Positions 43,588-53,577 of a stretch of DNA of 64,000 nucleotides are shown piece after piece. Position 1 is the first letter of the stretch. Each line of letters opens with the position of its first letter. The translations under genes and the position numbers were made by a program. Under the pieces are notes generated by a model that was given only the letters and a program-made list of their open reading frames with translations, did no database searches and was not told the origin of the DNA. Source of the stretch: UBA1664 sp964531715 (lineage in GTDB: Bacteria > Pseudomonadota > Alphaproteobacteria > Micavibrionales > UBA1664); the NCBI GenBank assembly GCA_964531715.1, contig CAZHEE010000006.1, positions 1 to 64,000 on the forward strand. Reading direction: 5' to 3'.

Positions 43588-44670
43588 TTAACTGTTTAAT
43601 GACAATGAGGCAGGTCGTTTTGGTTTCGGTTCTATCACCGGCTCTTCATAAAGGATGACCTCGGCTTCCTCTTCGGGTAGAGGGTCAGCATCACTGCTCA
43701 ATATCGCAACAGGCATGCCATTTCGCGTTTTGACGGCTGTACGAATGACCTGCCAATCCAGTCTGTCTTTGGCATCCCCTGCGACACGATTTAATTCTGC
43801 AAATAAAGTTTCAGGCACGCGATATTCTTTCAATCGCCCGACATCCTCAATTTTATCGGCCAGCTCATCTTCCGCATGGGCTTCCATGTAGAGCATGTCA
43901 TCAATCCAGCCGAATTTTATAGGCTGGCTAATCACTGTGACTTTTGTACCGACAGGGATTTCCTCAAAAACCTTGATAATATCCTCGGGATACATACGAA
44001 TACAGCCCGATGAGACGCGCCGCCCTACGCCTAGGGGCTTATGCGTACCGTGAATCAGATATTGCGGCCAGCCCAGATAAAGCGCATGCGTACCGAGTGG
44101 ATTATCATCCCCCGGCGGGACAACTTCGGGTAGGTCTGGATCTTCTTTACGCATTCGGGGTGTTGGTCGCCATGAAGGGCCGTCCTTTTTCCGTGTAATA
44201 GTTGTTTGACCGAGCGGTGTATTCAGCCCCTCGCGCCCGATACCGAGCGGATAGGTTTTCGGCTGCCCATCCTCAGGTGTAAAATCATACATCCGCATTT
44301 CGGCAAGATTAATCACCAGACCTTCACGTGTCACCTCCGGCAAAAGATGCATTTTCGGTAAAGTTATTTTTGTGCCCTCACCCGGAAGCCACGGGTCAAC
44401 ACCGGGATTGGCGGAGACAATTTCAACATAGCCAAGATTATGCGCCCGCCCAAGTTCTAATAAAGTGTCCTCAAATTTTGCCTTAATAATCTCGGTTTGA
44501 CCAATAGCGTTTAGGACTTTGGCAGGAGCCTGGGCTTCAGTCTCATCTTCAACGACCTGTTCAATCTCGCTCATTTCATCAACCTCTTCTTGCGCGAAAA
44601 TTGCACCGGAAAAGCTCATTACAAATAGAAAGCTAAAAACACTAAAAATACGGTAGATCATGATTATCAT
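43588..44670 (-). CDS. L,D-transpeptidase (YkuD/ErfK family)
   Basis: A signal peptide (VFSFLFVMSFSGAIFA) and an acidic linker precede a LysM-like segment (about 55-105, with SANPGVDPWLPGEGT). The YkuD catalytic domain follows, with His207 in LIHGTHKPLG and Cys223 in SSGCIRMYPED. It should cross-link peptidoglycan by 3-3 bonds or attach proteins to the wall in the periplasm. The ~110 C-terminal residues are Glu/Pro-rich, longer than in many homologues. It is convergent with the redoxin. Confidence 0.92.
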   Translation of the reverse strand: MIIMIYRIFSVFSFLFVMSFSGAIFAQEEVDEMSEIEQVVEDETEAQAPAKVLNAIGQTEIIKAKFEDTLLELGRAHNLGYVEIVSANPGVDPWLPGEGTKITLPKMHLLPEVTREGLVINLAEMRMYDFTPEDGQPKTYPLGIGREGLNTPLGQTTITRKKDGPSWRPTPRMRKEDPDLPEVVPPGDDNPLGTHALYLGWPQYLIHGTHKPLGVGRRVSSGCIRMYPEDIIKVFEEIPVGTKVTVISQPIKFGWIDDMLYMEAHAEDELADKIEDVGRLKEYRVPETLFAELNRVAGDAKDRLDWQVIRTAVKTRNGMPVAILSSDADPLPEEEAEVILYEEPVIEPKPKRPASLSLNS

Positions 44671-44717
44671 ATACTATCACCTTTATGGCAAGGCAAAGGC
44701 AAATATAGAATATCTCT

Positions 44718-47700
44718 CTATAGCCGTGTTAATATATTAGGAAATTTAAGCAAAAGATCATCGTCTATCAATAAACCTAGATTACTGAAAAAAGTGAAAT
44801 CTTGGTTATTATCAGATGTTTCGTTTATAAGAGCTGAAGATGTTTGAAAAGAGAAAGACCTTGGAAAATCATTATAAGTATTATAGGCAGCATTTTCCCA
44901 TGATGTCGGTATCAAAATCTGAGGGTTCGTAACATCTGCAATAACCGAGGGCGGTTGTAAGCTGCTATAGATGAAACCATCGCCGCTTTCAGTTATCGAA
45001 GCCGGGGGATGACTTAAAAATGTGCGGTTAAAAAGTTCAAAATCACTGTTTAAACCACTAAGAGTATTTGCGGCAGGGTTGGCGGAGTAGACAAGCCACC
45101 TACCGCTTGCGTTTGATACATTCAAGGCAGTCACACCCGCATTATTGATAAAATTCCGCCCTGTATTCAGGGTCATTGCATTGCCTGTACCAGTCGCTTC
45201 AATCAAGCCATTTAAAGTTATATCGGATGTTGCATTCCTTGTTTCCAAATAAACTCTATTGCCCTGAATATTGCCTAGATTCAGTCTATTGGCCTGAACC
45301 AAATTGACCTCGCCACTCGCATTGAGTAAGAGACGACCGCCATTAAGAGCATTCATTTCCGTTTCATCAATTATAACATCACCCCCTATTGCATTAAGGG
45401 TTATATTGCCGTTATCGGTTTGGATAATACCTGTAGATATATCTGTAATATCTCCGTTTTCTGATATCAGACTGATTGATCGCCCTGTATCAAGAGCGAG
45501 CGTATCACCCTGTAAATCCAGCGTCACATCATTGGTTGCACGGAGCATAATATCCGCACTGCCTGATAAATATTCAAGATAGTCGGTTGTAAATACGCCA
45601 TAGCCATCGGCGGCAGTGGCACGCTCAATTTCGCTTGATCCAGTTCCTATCCCTTGCAACGCAAAATCGTATTTTGTTGCCTGATATTGTTCCATCACTG
45701 CGCGTTCATTCTCACTTAAATTTCTGTCATAAATTAAGAACTGACCGTGTTTTGAAACTGTATTTGTTTGATTAATAGTATTGCCGTTTTCGTCTCTATA
45801 ATTTGATATATTTGCACCCAGTACAGCCTGATCGTGATCTTTTAAATTTGTCCCTATTCCTAATGCATTGCCGGTTTTCACTTCACCGTTTAATGTCGCT
45901 GTAAAATTATTCGTTGCGGCATCAAAACCGGCAGAGAGGTGATAAACCTCGTCACCGACAACATTAAATTCCTGAAAGGCTCTTGGGCTACCATCATCGT
46001 TATAAATCCCGACATGAAGTTTGCTGTTCTCGATATAGGCAATCATTCCATTCGCATCATCGCCCTCAGCATACAAAATTTGTTCTGCTGTCACATCGCT
46101 ATCCGTTTCGAAAGTAAAAAGACGGGATGCGCTACCCCTATTTCCTGTATTTATTTGAGCAGAATCATCTATTATAAGACTTATGTTATCATTGATAATA
46201 ACTCCCCCATTTCCATTAAGAATTGATGGATTATATGATGCGGAACCTCCAGAAAAATCTGATAAAATACCAGTATTAGCTGTATTATTATTAAACGGAA
46301 TTGTTATTGTTTGTGACGTTATTGCGATAGTTTGATCGTCATAATATTTTAAGTCACTTAAAATTTGCCCTGTAAATATACCCCTATCAACATCTCGCAC
46401 AGTATGTCCATTAAAATCACCGAGAGCGCCTGAGTTGTTACCTGTCCAGCTGTCAAAGTCAGAGGCAGCTGTATCTTGTCCGATTTGATTAGAATTCCAA
46501 TAAGCCGTTAAGGTATCAGTAACAGGATTTATATCCCAAGAAAGAACACCAATACCCCTTGGCATGTTCGGATCAGTTGGGGCAATTTGAATATTTGATG
46601 CATTGCCTGCACTAAAACCACCACCCGAACCTGCATGGAAAACAAGGGTACCATCATTTTGAAAACCTACATAGCTCCCTCGGTTAGATCCGCCAGCTTC
46701 AAATATAGTTCCCCGCGAATTGTCATCAATTGCTAATGCAACCGAAAAAATCGCGCGGCGTGTTCTTTGATCGCTTGCAAAATCTATAATGCTATCAGTC
46801 TGAAATATTGAGGATGCCCCGCCTATACCTTCTATCGTATTCACTATTACAGGCGCTGCCGCACCATTTTCAGTAAAATCAATATTGACGACTTGCTCAT
46901 CCGGCAGATCAATGCTTCCGTCCGTTGACTGAAATTCATCATCGACATTACCGACGATCTTTATCGTATTCGGATCGAGGAGATAGAGCCCTTTATCAAA
47001 ATCTTCATGTTGAGTATCAAGAAAGGCAAACCCATCCGCCCTTAAATTTTCTTTCCCCGAGGTTTCTAAAAAACCACCATGACCGCCTGCCGCGCCCCCT
47101 TGCGCAATGACAAGCCCATTAAAATCTGTTGTCATATCCGACCAGAATATGGTACGCCCGCCATCGCCCTCTTGCAATGCGCTGTTGAGAACCAGCGTAT
47201 TTTCCTCAACCGTCAATGTTTTTGCGGTTTGCGTATCCCCTGATCCCAGATAATCACCCCCGATTTTAATTGAACCGCCGGCACGATTACCATGCGCCAT
47301 AAATGCATCTTCGGTGCGAATTTGATTATCATCTGTCAGATTGGCGTTGCTGTCTTTTGTTATCGCATCTTGCGCGCTGTGACCGCTTGCATCGATAATT
47401 GTAGTCTCCGCAAGTGTGATACGGTCGCCAAGTATTTCGATTTCCCCCCCCTGTTGCCCTGTATTGCGACCCGACACATCAAGATCCGCCTGAACGCTCA
47501 CGCGGCTGTCGCCTGTTAAACTTGTATGATTACTGCCTGCCGCGGCGATGATAATTTTACCCCCTTGTTGTGTCACGGCAGGGGCTTTCAGTTCACCTTC
47601 TACCGTAATCAGGCTATTTATACTTTGTCTGGCAGCGGCGGCAGTCATGGCAATTTGACCGCCTTCTGCACTTATTTTCCCTGTGTTTTTAACAATCTGC

Positions 47701-48370
47701 TCAGCGGTTGTGTCATCTTCAATCGCAATGTTCAATAAACCATCACCGTAAAAATCGGCAACGACCGTATCACCCGAGGCAAGTTGAACCCGACCAAGCC
47801 TTGCTGTAATGACCCCGCTATTTTCGACATTCGGGGCAACAAGACCGATAAGGCCGCTGTCTTTTGCAGTGATATGACCTTGATTTATAATTGCGGCTTC
47901 AGGATTACCAGTAATATCTAAATGATTGTCACCATTCATGAAATCTTCAGTATTAATATTGGCCGTTGTTGCGATGAGTCCATTCACATCAATAACAGAT
48001 GTTTTATCAAAAAAAACGCCATTCGGATTGATAAGAATGATATTGCCATTTGCTGTTAATTGCCCTGCGATACGCGATGGGTCAGAGCTATTTACACGAT
48101 TCAAGGCGACCGCCTCATGGCTAGGCTGGTGGAACTCTGTATGCTCATTTACATCTATATCAAACGATTGCCAGTCAATAACTGTACGGTGAGATTGTTG
48201 ATAAATATCTGTTTTTGTCTCATTTTCTATGATCGTTGCTTGCCCGCCTGATACAACACCGTTTTCAGGGTTTGCAAAAGAACTATGACTTACGGAAAAC
48301 CCTACAAGGGAAGAAAGTAAACATAATCCTAAATGATATTGAGATAATTTTAAAATACTCGGCCCCGCAT
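44718..48370 (-). CDS. Two-partner secretion exoprotein (TpsA, haemagglutinin-like)
   Basis: The TPS domain is complete once read above 48104: TVIDWQSFDIDVNEHTEFHQ, then VALNRVNSSDPSRIAGQLTA and ILINPNGVFFDKTSVIDVNG. A signal peptide lies before it (HLGLCLLSSLVGFSVSHSSF). No ATG, GTG or TTG precedes it in frame. Either an ATT at 48354-48356 starts it, or one T is missing in the T run at ~48352-48355 and the ATG at 48368-48370 is the start. The body is a beta-helix. Two regions (~400-560, ~620-790) resemble lectin-like LamG/ConA folds, ending in NERAVMEQYQATKY. About 1,215 residues. The C-terminus lacks a recognised toxin domain. Confidence 0.85.
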
Positions 48371-48476
48371 GTATAGTTTACAACTTCACCATATTCGTTA
48401 TGTTTGTCTGTCAGGGTACAAGACAAAGATTAAGAATATGATAAAGTGTGATTAAACAAATACAAAGGTATGTGAT

Positions 48477-50177
48477 TTGCAGGGCTTAAAGCCAGTTAAA
48501 ATATTATTTTTATGCCTTATCATGATGGTGGTTTGGGTCAGTGCGTATGCGCAAACTTTACCGAACACGGTTAATATTACACGCAATCAGGTTTTCCCCT
48601 CCGATATCTTACCACAGGACGAGAGTCCTCTTACCGCGCAACGGCAGCGGCAAATTGAGCTTCTGCAGGTTCCTGAAGGGTTTGATGATATTACATTCTT
48701 GCTTCAGGCTGTTGTGATTGAAGGCAATATTACCGCTTACTCTATTGAAGAGTTAAATGCAATTTACTTTCCTTATATCGGTGGAGAGCGTGTGCCGGTA
48801 TCCATATTATGGGAGATTGCGAATAAAATTACGGAAAAATATCAACAAGATGGCTATTTCCTCTCACGCGCCTTTGTCCCTGAGCAGGTCATCGGAGAGG
48901 GGCTCGCCCGTATCAGGGTAGTAGAGGGTTTTATCGGTGAAATTTCAATCGATAGTGACGTCGGTTCGCCTGATAATCCTGTCATTGAACAACTGAAACA
49001 AAGGCTAACAGACCAAAAACCGATTCAGTTTAAGACGTTGGAATCTGTCTTGCTCAGGCTCAATGATTTGCCCGGTTATGATTTTCAGTCTACGCTCAAA
49101 TCACTTGATAATGCGCAACCAGGCGCGGTTGCGCTGGCCTTACAAGCGACAAAAGAACCTTCAGCAACCAGAATATTTGTAAATAATCATGCATCCAGAT
49201 TTACGGGGCCACATCGTACAGGCTTTGCCACATCATTTAATCTGCGCCCGTTGCATCAATCATACCTTTCTGTAACGTCCAGTCTGCCGAAAGGGGAGGA
49301 AGTCCACTCCCTCGCATATACCCACGATTATCAATTTCATCCCGATTTCGGATTAAGCCTCTCAACAGCTTACACAGGTTCCGAACCGGGTTATACGCTT
49401 GCGCCGAATGAGCTTGAAAGCCGTTCTCTGTCCCTTGATTTCGGTTTAAATTGGTATGCGGTCAAGCAACGTAATAAGGAATTAACGGCAGGCATAGAAT
49501 TCAGCGCGCAAGATATTAAGACCGATATTTTAGGAACAACCTTTGTACGCGATAATATTCGGACATTAGCCTTAAAATTAGATTATAGAGGGTTCGATTT
49601 TCTCAAAGGCTATAACATTGCGAATGCTAAAATTACAAGAGGTGTCAAATTTTTAGGAAGCAGTGAGCAAGGCGATCCGAACCTGTCCCGTAATAATGCA
49701 AAACCCGATTTCACAAAATTGAACTTAAGCTGGTTTCGGCAAATGCCAGTTTATAAAGGATTTGTTTTATCCACATCCTTTGCGGCACAAAAAGCCTCCG
49801 GTCCGCTCTATTCATCCGAGGAATTTGGCTTTGGCGGCCCGAATAAAGGCCGCGCCTATGACCCGTCCGAGCTTCTGGGGGATGAGGGTGTGACCGCCAG
49901 TATCGAGGCCATATATACAGGATTAAAAAAATTCAAAAATTTTAAATTTAATCCTTATTTTTTCTATGATATCGGGAAAATCTGGAATAAGGATACTGGG
50001 CAGGAAAACCATGCCTCCGCTGCAACAACAGGGTTTGGCTTACGGTTATTTCATGATTCAGGCTTTAAGGCGGATTTGAGCATTGCTCAACCTCTGACAA
50101 GATCAATCTCCAACCCGATTTATGGTCAGGATGATGATTCTCCGCGTATTTACTTCCAGATTTCTTATGATTTTTGA
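48477..50177 (+). CDS. Two-partner secretion outer-membrane transporter (TpsB)
   Basis: A signal peptide (ILFLCLIMMVVWVSAYA) is followed by a linker and POTRA domains (FLLQAVVIEGNITAYSIEEL, YFLSRAFVPEQVIGEGLARI). A C-terminal beta-barrel follows with the TpsB-type GRAYDPSELLGDEG segment and the terminal aromatic residue (ISYDF). It should secrete the TpsA protein encoded divergently. The start is TTG with AAAGG upstream. Usually tpsB and tpsA are in one operon; here they face away from each other across ~106 bases. Confidence 0.92.
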   Translation: MQGLKPVKILFLCLIMMVVWVSAYAQTLPNTVNITRNQVFPSDILPQDESPLTAQRQRQIELLQVPEGFDDITFLLQAVVIEGNITAYSIEELNAIYFPYIGGERVPVSILWEIANKITEKYQQDGYFLSRAFVPEQVIGEGLARIRVVEGFIGEISIDSDVGSPDNPVIEQLKQRLTDQKPIQFKTLESVLLRLNDLPGYDFQSTLKSLDNAQPGAVALALQATKEPSATRIFVNNHASRFTGPHRTGFATSFNLRPLHQSYLSVTSSLPKGEEVHSLAYTHDYQFHPDFGLSLSTAYTGSEPGYTLAPNELESRSLSLDFGLNWYAVKQRNKELTAGIEFSAQDIKTDILGTTFVRDNIRTLALKLDYRGFDFLKGYNIANAKITRGVKFLGSSEQGDPNLSRNNAKPDFTKLNLSWFRQMPVYKGFVLSTSFAAQKASGPLYSSEEFGFGGPNKGRAYDPSELLGDEGVTASIEAIYTGLKKFKNFKFNPYFFYDIGKIWNKDTGQENHASAATTGFGLRLFHDSGFKADLSIAQPLTRSISNPIYGQDDDSPRIYFQISYDF

Positions 50178-50198
50178 TAAATTCACATTACCAAATTT

Positions 50199-50242
50199 CG
50201 TCATTGCACGTTTTAACTGAAAGAAAAATACGTGTAATCCAG
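50199..50242. repeat. CGTCATTGCACG...GTAATCCAG repeat (half copy)
   Basis: From CGTCATTGCACGTTTTAACT to ACGTGTAATCCAG. It matches the left half of the palindrome at 8048-8135 apart from a few bases in the loop. It lies in the 223-base gap after tpsB that otherwise holds only another repeat. Confidence 0.7.
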
Positions 50243-50254
50243 TTTTATAATTTT

Positions 50255-50314
50255 ACCGCAGATGAGCACAGATAAACGCAGATATAACCTCTGTGTTCTC
50301 TGTGTCCTCAGTGG
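50255..50314. repeat. ACCGCAGATGAGCACAGA / CTCTGTGTCCTCAGTGG palindromic repeat
   Basis: ACCGCAGATGAGCACAGATA with AACGCAGATA is mirrored by TCTGTGTTCTCTGTGTCC with TCAGTGG. It belongs to the widespread GCAGAG/CTCTGTG type; a related copy lies at 54849-54908. Confidence 0.65.
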
Positions 50315-50400
50315 AAAAAAAAGATAATCAGGTCTATCCAATCGCTTCGCTTAAGGGATGTCACTCAATTCTTGATTCACTTCGCATTAAAAACTAAAGC

Positions 50401-50649
50401 CTACCGCTCCCCAATGAGAACCTCGCGTTTTCCGGTTGCGGATGCGGGGGAGACGACACCTTGTGCCTCCATTTCTTCCATGATACGTGCGGCGCGATTA
50501 TAGCCGATTTGCAGGTGCCTTTGGATGAAACTGGTTGAGGCCTTGCCTTCGCGTGCGACCACCGCCACCGCCTGGTCATAGAGCTCATCCACTTTTTCAC
50601 CATCACTGTCACCGCCGAACATATCAAAAATTCCGTTGGCGACTCTATC
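50401..50649 (-). pseudogene. FtsK C-terminal gamma-domain fragment
   Basis: The frame reads GGDSDGEKVDELYDQAVAVV, then STSFIQRHLQIGYNRAARIM, to VGKR-like ATGKREVLIGER, the winged-helix gamma domain that reads KOPS in FtsK translocases. Upstream, a TGA stops the frame just before the tRNA, so nothing of the motor domain is present. A complete ftsK is expected elsewhere. It is either a relic of a duplication or of an integration at the tRNA, whose 3' end is 16 bases away. Confidence 0.8.
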
Positions 50650-50664
50650 TCAGAAAATAAGGAA

Positions 50665-50740
50665 TGGTGGACTCGATCGGTCTCGAACCGACGACCTCTA
50701 CAATGCCATTGTAGCGCTCTACCAACTGAGCTACGAGCCC
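50665..50740 (-). tRNA. tRNA-Ala (anticodon GGC)
   Basis: On the minus strand the 76 bases fold as a full cloverleaf. Acceptor GGGCTCG pairs with CGAGTCC, the D arm is GCTC...GAGC, and the anticodon stem CTACA/TGTAG encloses ATGGCAT with GGC in the middle. The T arm is GTCGG-TTCGAGA-CCGAT. The CCA end is encoded. GGC reads GCC and GCU alanine codons. Confidence 0.96.
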
Positions 50741-50800
50741 CTTTAATTTTAAAACTTTTTAAAGTGAATGCTTGTTAAAAGCAAGTGGAATTATTTACCT

Positions 50801-51415
50801 TCAAAACAACGAATGACCGATAAGATCGCGATTTAAATTATCAATCTCTTCCCGCAACTCACCTAAAGAATAAAGGGCAGGCGGCATTTTTTTACCGGCA
50901 ATGTAAAAAGTGGGCAGATTATGAATACCAAGTACCCTTGCATAATTATGATAGAGTTTTGCCTCATCCAACACAGATTGTGCCCTTGACCGCGTTATCA
51001 GGTCACTATAATCGACCCCAAGCGCATTTATTCTGCTTTCAATAATATCCATATTTTTTTCATTGAGTGATAAGAGCAGATTATTGACTGTTAAAAATTG
51101 CCTTTGCTCTTTGGCAGCAATTGCCAGATTGACCAGTTCTTCATGTTGCCTCATTTTTTGTGTGACGGGTAATATATGAATCTTTATTTCTGAATCCGCG
51201 GCTGCAAGATTTGTCAGGACAGGGATTAAATGACGGGACTCAACAGTCTCATAATCAATAAAAGCCAGAATAGTCGTCTCGGCGTTTTGATTGCCGATAA
51301 CCATGCGAGGGTCAGCGTTATCATTAATATAATGAATAACAAAGCGATAACCGACGAGGATATAAGCCAAATAGGCAAGCCCGATAAAAAAGAGAATGCC
51401 TATAAGCTTACTCAT
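50801..51415 (-). CDS. DsbA-like thioredoxin-fold protein lacking the CxxC
   Basis: A single N-terminal span (IGILFFIGLAYLAYILVGY) anchors a periplasmic DsbA-type domain. Where the neighbour has FDYNCGYC, this one reads IDYETVES, so both catalytic Cys residues are lost (Thr57 and Ser60 in their places). The cis-Pro loop is kept (NLPTFYIAG). It cannot perform dithiol exchange but could bind peptides or regulate the adjacent DsbA. It starts six bases after the dsbA stop, so the two are one transcript. Confidence 0.8.
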   Translation of the reverse strand: MSKLIGILFFIGLAYLAYILVGYRFVIHYINDNADPRMVIGNQNAETTILAFIDYETVESRHLIPVLTNLAAADSEIKIHILPVTQKMRQHEELVNLAIAAKEQRQFLTVNNLLLSLNEKNMDIIESRINALGVDYSDLITRSRAQSVLDEAKLYHNYARVLGIHNLPTFYIAGKKMPPALYSLGELREEIDNLNRDLIGHSLF

Positions 51416-51421
51416 CTCAAA

Positions 51422-52150
51422 TCAGGCCTCTTCGCGTGCGGCGGAGACGGCCTGTCGCATTGTATCCAGCCCGATATAACCGCCATACAGCTCCCCATCA
51501 ATAATGAAGGCAGGTGTACCGTTAATGCCCATTTCTGCGCCCTTACTGGTTTTTTCATCCAGTTGGCTCATGACTTTATCGCCTTTTGCATCCTGTTTCA
51601 TCTGCTCAACATCAAGCCCGATTTTCTCGGCCATGTCGCTTAGAACGCTTTCGTTGATCATGCCGCGATGTTCCATCAGCGCGATATGATATTCCAGATA
51701 GGCATCTTGTTCCTTCGCGGCCATTGCCCAGCGCGCGGCAAGTTGTGAAGAGGGGCCCAAAATCGGCATTTCAACAAAAACGACTTTCAGGTTTTTATCC
51801 TCCTCAATCAATGTCATCACATCATCTAAAGCCTTCTTGCAATAGCCACAATTATAGTCAAAAAATTCAACCATTGTGACATCGCCATCGGGGTTTCCGG
51901 CAATGGGGAGCATATCGTTATTTTCAAGCCAACCAAGATGTTCCTTCACTGCCTCCTGCCTTGCGCGGATATCGGCGGCTTGCTGTTCTCGCCCATAAGA
52001 TTCAACCGCGTCCAATATCACTTCAGGGTTGTCTTTGATAAATTCCTTTATAATGCCCTGAACATCTTCCTTCGTCATATCCTGAGCAAACGCGCCATTG
52101 GGAAACGATAATCCACCCAATAGTGCCAATGTTAAAACCGTTTTTTTCAT
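51422..52150 (-). CDS. DsbA-family disulfide oxidoreductase
   Basis: A signal peptide (TLALLGGLSFPNGAFA) leads to an N-terminal helical region (~30-85, typical of the Com1/ScsC-like branch). The thioredoxin-type domain has the active site FDYNCGYCKKAL and the cis-Pro loop NGTPAFIIDG. It should form or shuffle disulfides in the periplasm. The gene lies between an M48 protease and a Cys-less paralogue on one strand. The DsbD/ScsB-like protein encoded near 41 kb could be its reductase. Confidence 0.92.
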   Translation of the reverse strand: MKKTVLTLALLGGLSFPNGAFAQDMTKEDVQGIIKEFIKDNPEVILDAVESYGREQQAADIRARQEAVKEHLGWLENNDMLPIAGNPDGDVTMVEFFDYNCGYCKKALDDVMTLIEEDKNLKVVFVEMPILGPSSQLAARWAMAAKEQDAYLEYHIALMEHRGMINESVLSDMAEKIGLDVEQMKQDAKGDKVMSQLDEKTSKGAEMGINGTPAFIIDGELYGGYIGLDTMRQAVSAAREEA

Positions 52151-52191
52151 GTCTCTATAATCCTTTTTTCTTTCATGATTTTGACTGAATT

Positions 52192-53514
52192 TTATCCCTT
52201 CGGCAAGCTATCCAGATATTTTTGTAAATCTTGCGCCTTAACCGCCAGAGTATCATCAAGAGTATCATCCGCCAAAGCAAGTGAAAGCAAACGTTTCGCC
52301 TCTGCCCTATTACCAAGCATCGCGGCCTCCTCTGCCAGATAATAGCGCGCATCCGCTTCCCGGTCGTTGCGCCCCTTTACAGTTGCCAACAAGCGATAAA
52401 TATAGGATTCATTTTTGTTATAGGCGAGGGCGGAAAGCAATAAATTCTCAACCTCCAGCCCATAATCACCAAGCCCTGTGAGCACTTGCGCGAGGTTTGC
52501 CTTCACGAGTGGGGCAGGCGTATCATAAGCCGCCAACGATTCCTCATAGATTACCCGCGCCTTTTCAAGCTGACCTGAATCCCGATATGTCTGGGCTTTC
52601 ATTTCCAAAATGGCGGGATTGTTCGGCTCTTTTACAAGGATTGCATTAAACAACTCAATCGCCTGATCATAATCTTTTTGCCTGTAATGCATGATGGCAT
52701 GGGCATAAAGGTCGGGGATGGTCTCACTGTTGCTATCATAATATCGTTGAACCATATGTGGTTCACGGAAAGCCCTCAATTTTGCTTTCACACGGTCAAA
52801 GGTAGCTTGTTTACCTGTTTCACCCAATTCAATTTCTACCTCGGCTTGAGAAGCGCCTTGTCGCATTGCCTCAATACGGTCACGGGTCAAAGGGTGCGTG
52901 CGCATATAGGCATTTTGACGTGCGGCAGGGAGCAGCTCATCCTTTTGAAGTTTTTCAAGAAATGTCACAAGCCCATTCGGATTAATATCGGCATCAATCA
53001 AATAGCGGAGCGCGGCCTGATCTGCCGCTGATTCTTGCGTGCGCGAGTGGCTTAAAAATCCGCCCGTTGCCGCGCCCGAACCGCCGAGGGTGACTGCCGT
53101 TGCGGCGCCGCCTTCACCGGTTGCAATCGCCGCACCAACCCCTGCCACCGCGGCGAAGATGGATTGATAGGTTGCACGATCTGCCGCGCGGCGTTTCTCA
53201 ATCAAATGCCCTGCCTGAATATGGCCAAGCTCATGCGCGATCACGCCGATAATCTCTTCCGGATAATCCGCGGCCTGTATCAACCCTGCAAAAATAAAGA
53301 TATTGGCGCCGCCTGCAACAAAGGCATTTACTTCACTGCTGTCAACCAGAATAATATCGACCTGATCCGCGTTCATCCCCGCCGCCTGATAGATGGGCTC
53401 GGCCCATGTCTCAAGCACGGCCTCAATTTCAGTGTCGCGAATGACAGCCATAGCACGCGCTTGGAGGCTTATACTCATTAAAAGCATGATTGTGAAAAAC
53501 AGCTTATATTTCAT
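52192..53514 (-). CDS. M48-family periplasmic metalloprotease with TPR (BepA/YfgC-like)
   Basis: A signal peptide (MLLMSISLQARA) is followed by the M48 protease domain with zinc motif GVIAHELGHIQAGHL and the third ligand in SRTQESAADQAALRYL. The C-terminal ~200 residues form TPR repeats (DYDQAIELFNAILVKEPNNP and further). This layout equals BepA, which clears or helps assemble outer-membrane proteins such as LptD. It heads a run with the two dsbA-like genes, so the three probably serve envelope protein quality control. Confidence 0.93.
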   Translation of the reverse strand: MKYKLFFTIMLLMSISLQARAMAVIRDTEIEAVLETWAEPIYQAAGMNADQVDIILVDSSEVNAFVAGGANIFIFAGLIQAADYPEEIIGVIAHELGHIQAGHLIEKRRAADRATYQSIFAAVAGVGAAIATGEGGAATAVTLGGSGAATGGFLSHSRTQESAADQAALRYLIDADINPNGLVTFLEKLQKDELLPAARQNAYMRTHPLTRDRIEAMRQGASQAEVEIELGETGKQATFDRVKAKLRAFREPHMVQRYYDSNSETIPDLYAHAIMHYRQKDYDQAIELFNAILVKEPNNPAILEMKAQTYRDSGQLEKARVIYEESLAAYDTPAPLVKANLAQVLTGLGDYGLEVENLLLSALAYNKNESYIYRLLATVKGRNDREADARYYLAEEAAMLGNRAEAKRLLSLALADDTLDDTLAVKAQDLQKYLDSLPKG

Positions 53515-53577
53515 TGTAAACGACTATAGTCAAAAATTACGGTGAAAGAAGGGCAAAACTGCTTTAAAGTACTTCTC

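Noticed and set aside
44718..48370. Contact-dependent inhibition (CdiA) toxin
   Set aside because: The C-terminus has no toxin-like variable domain, no VENN-type motif, and no immunity gene follows it.
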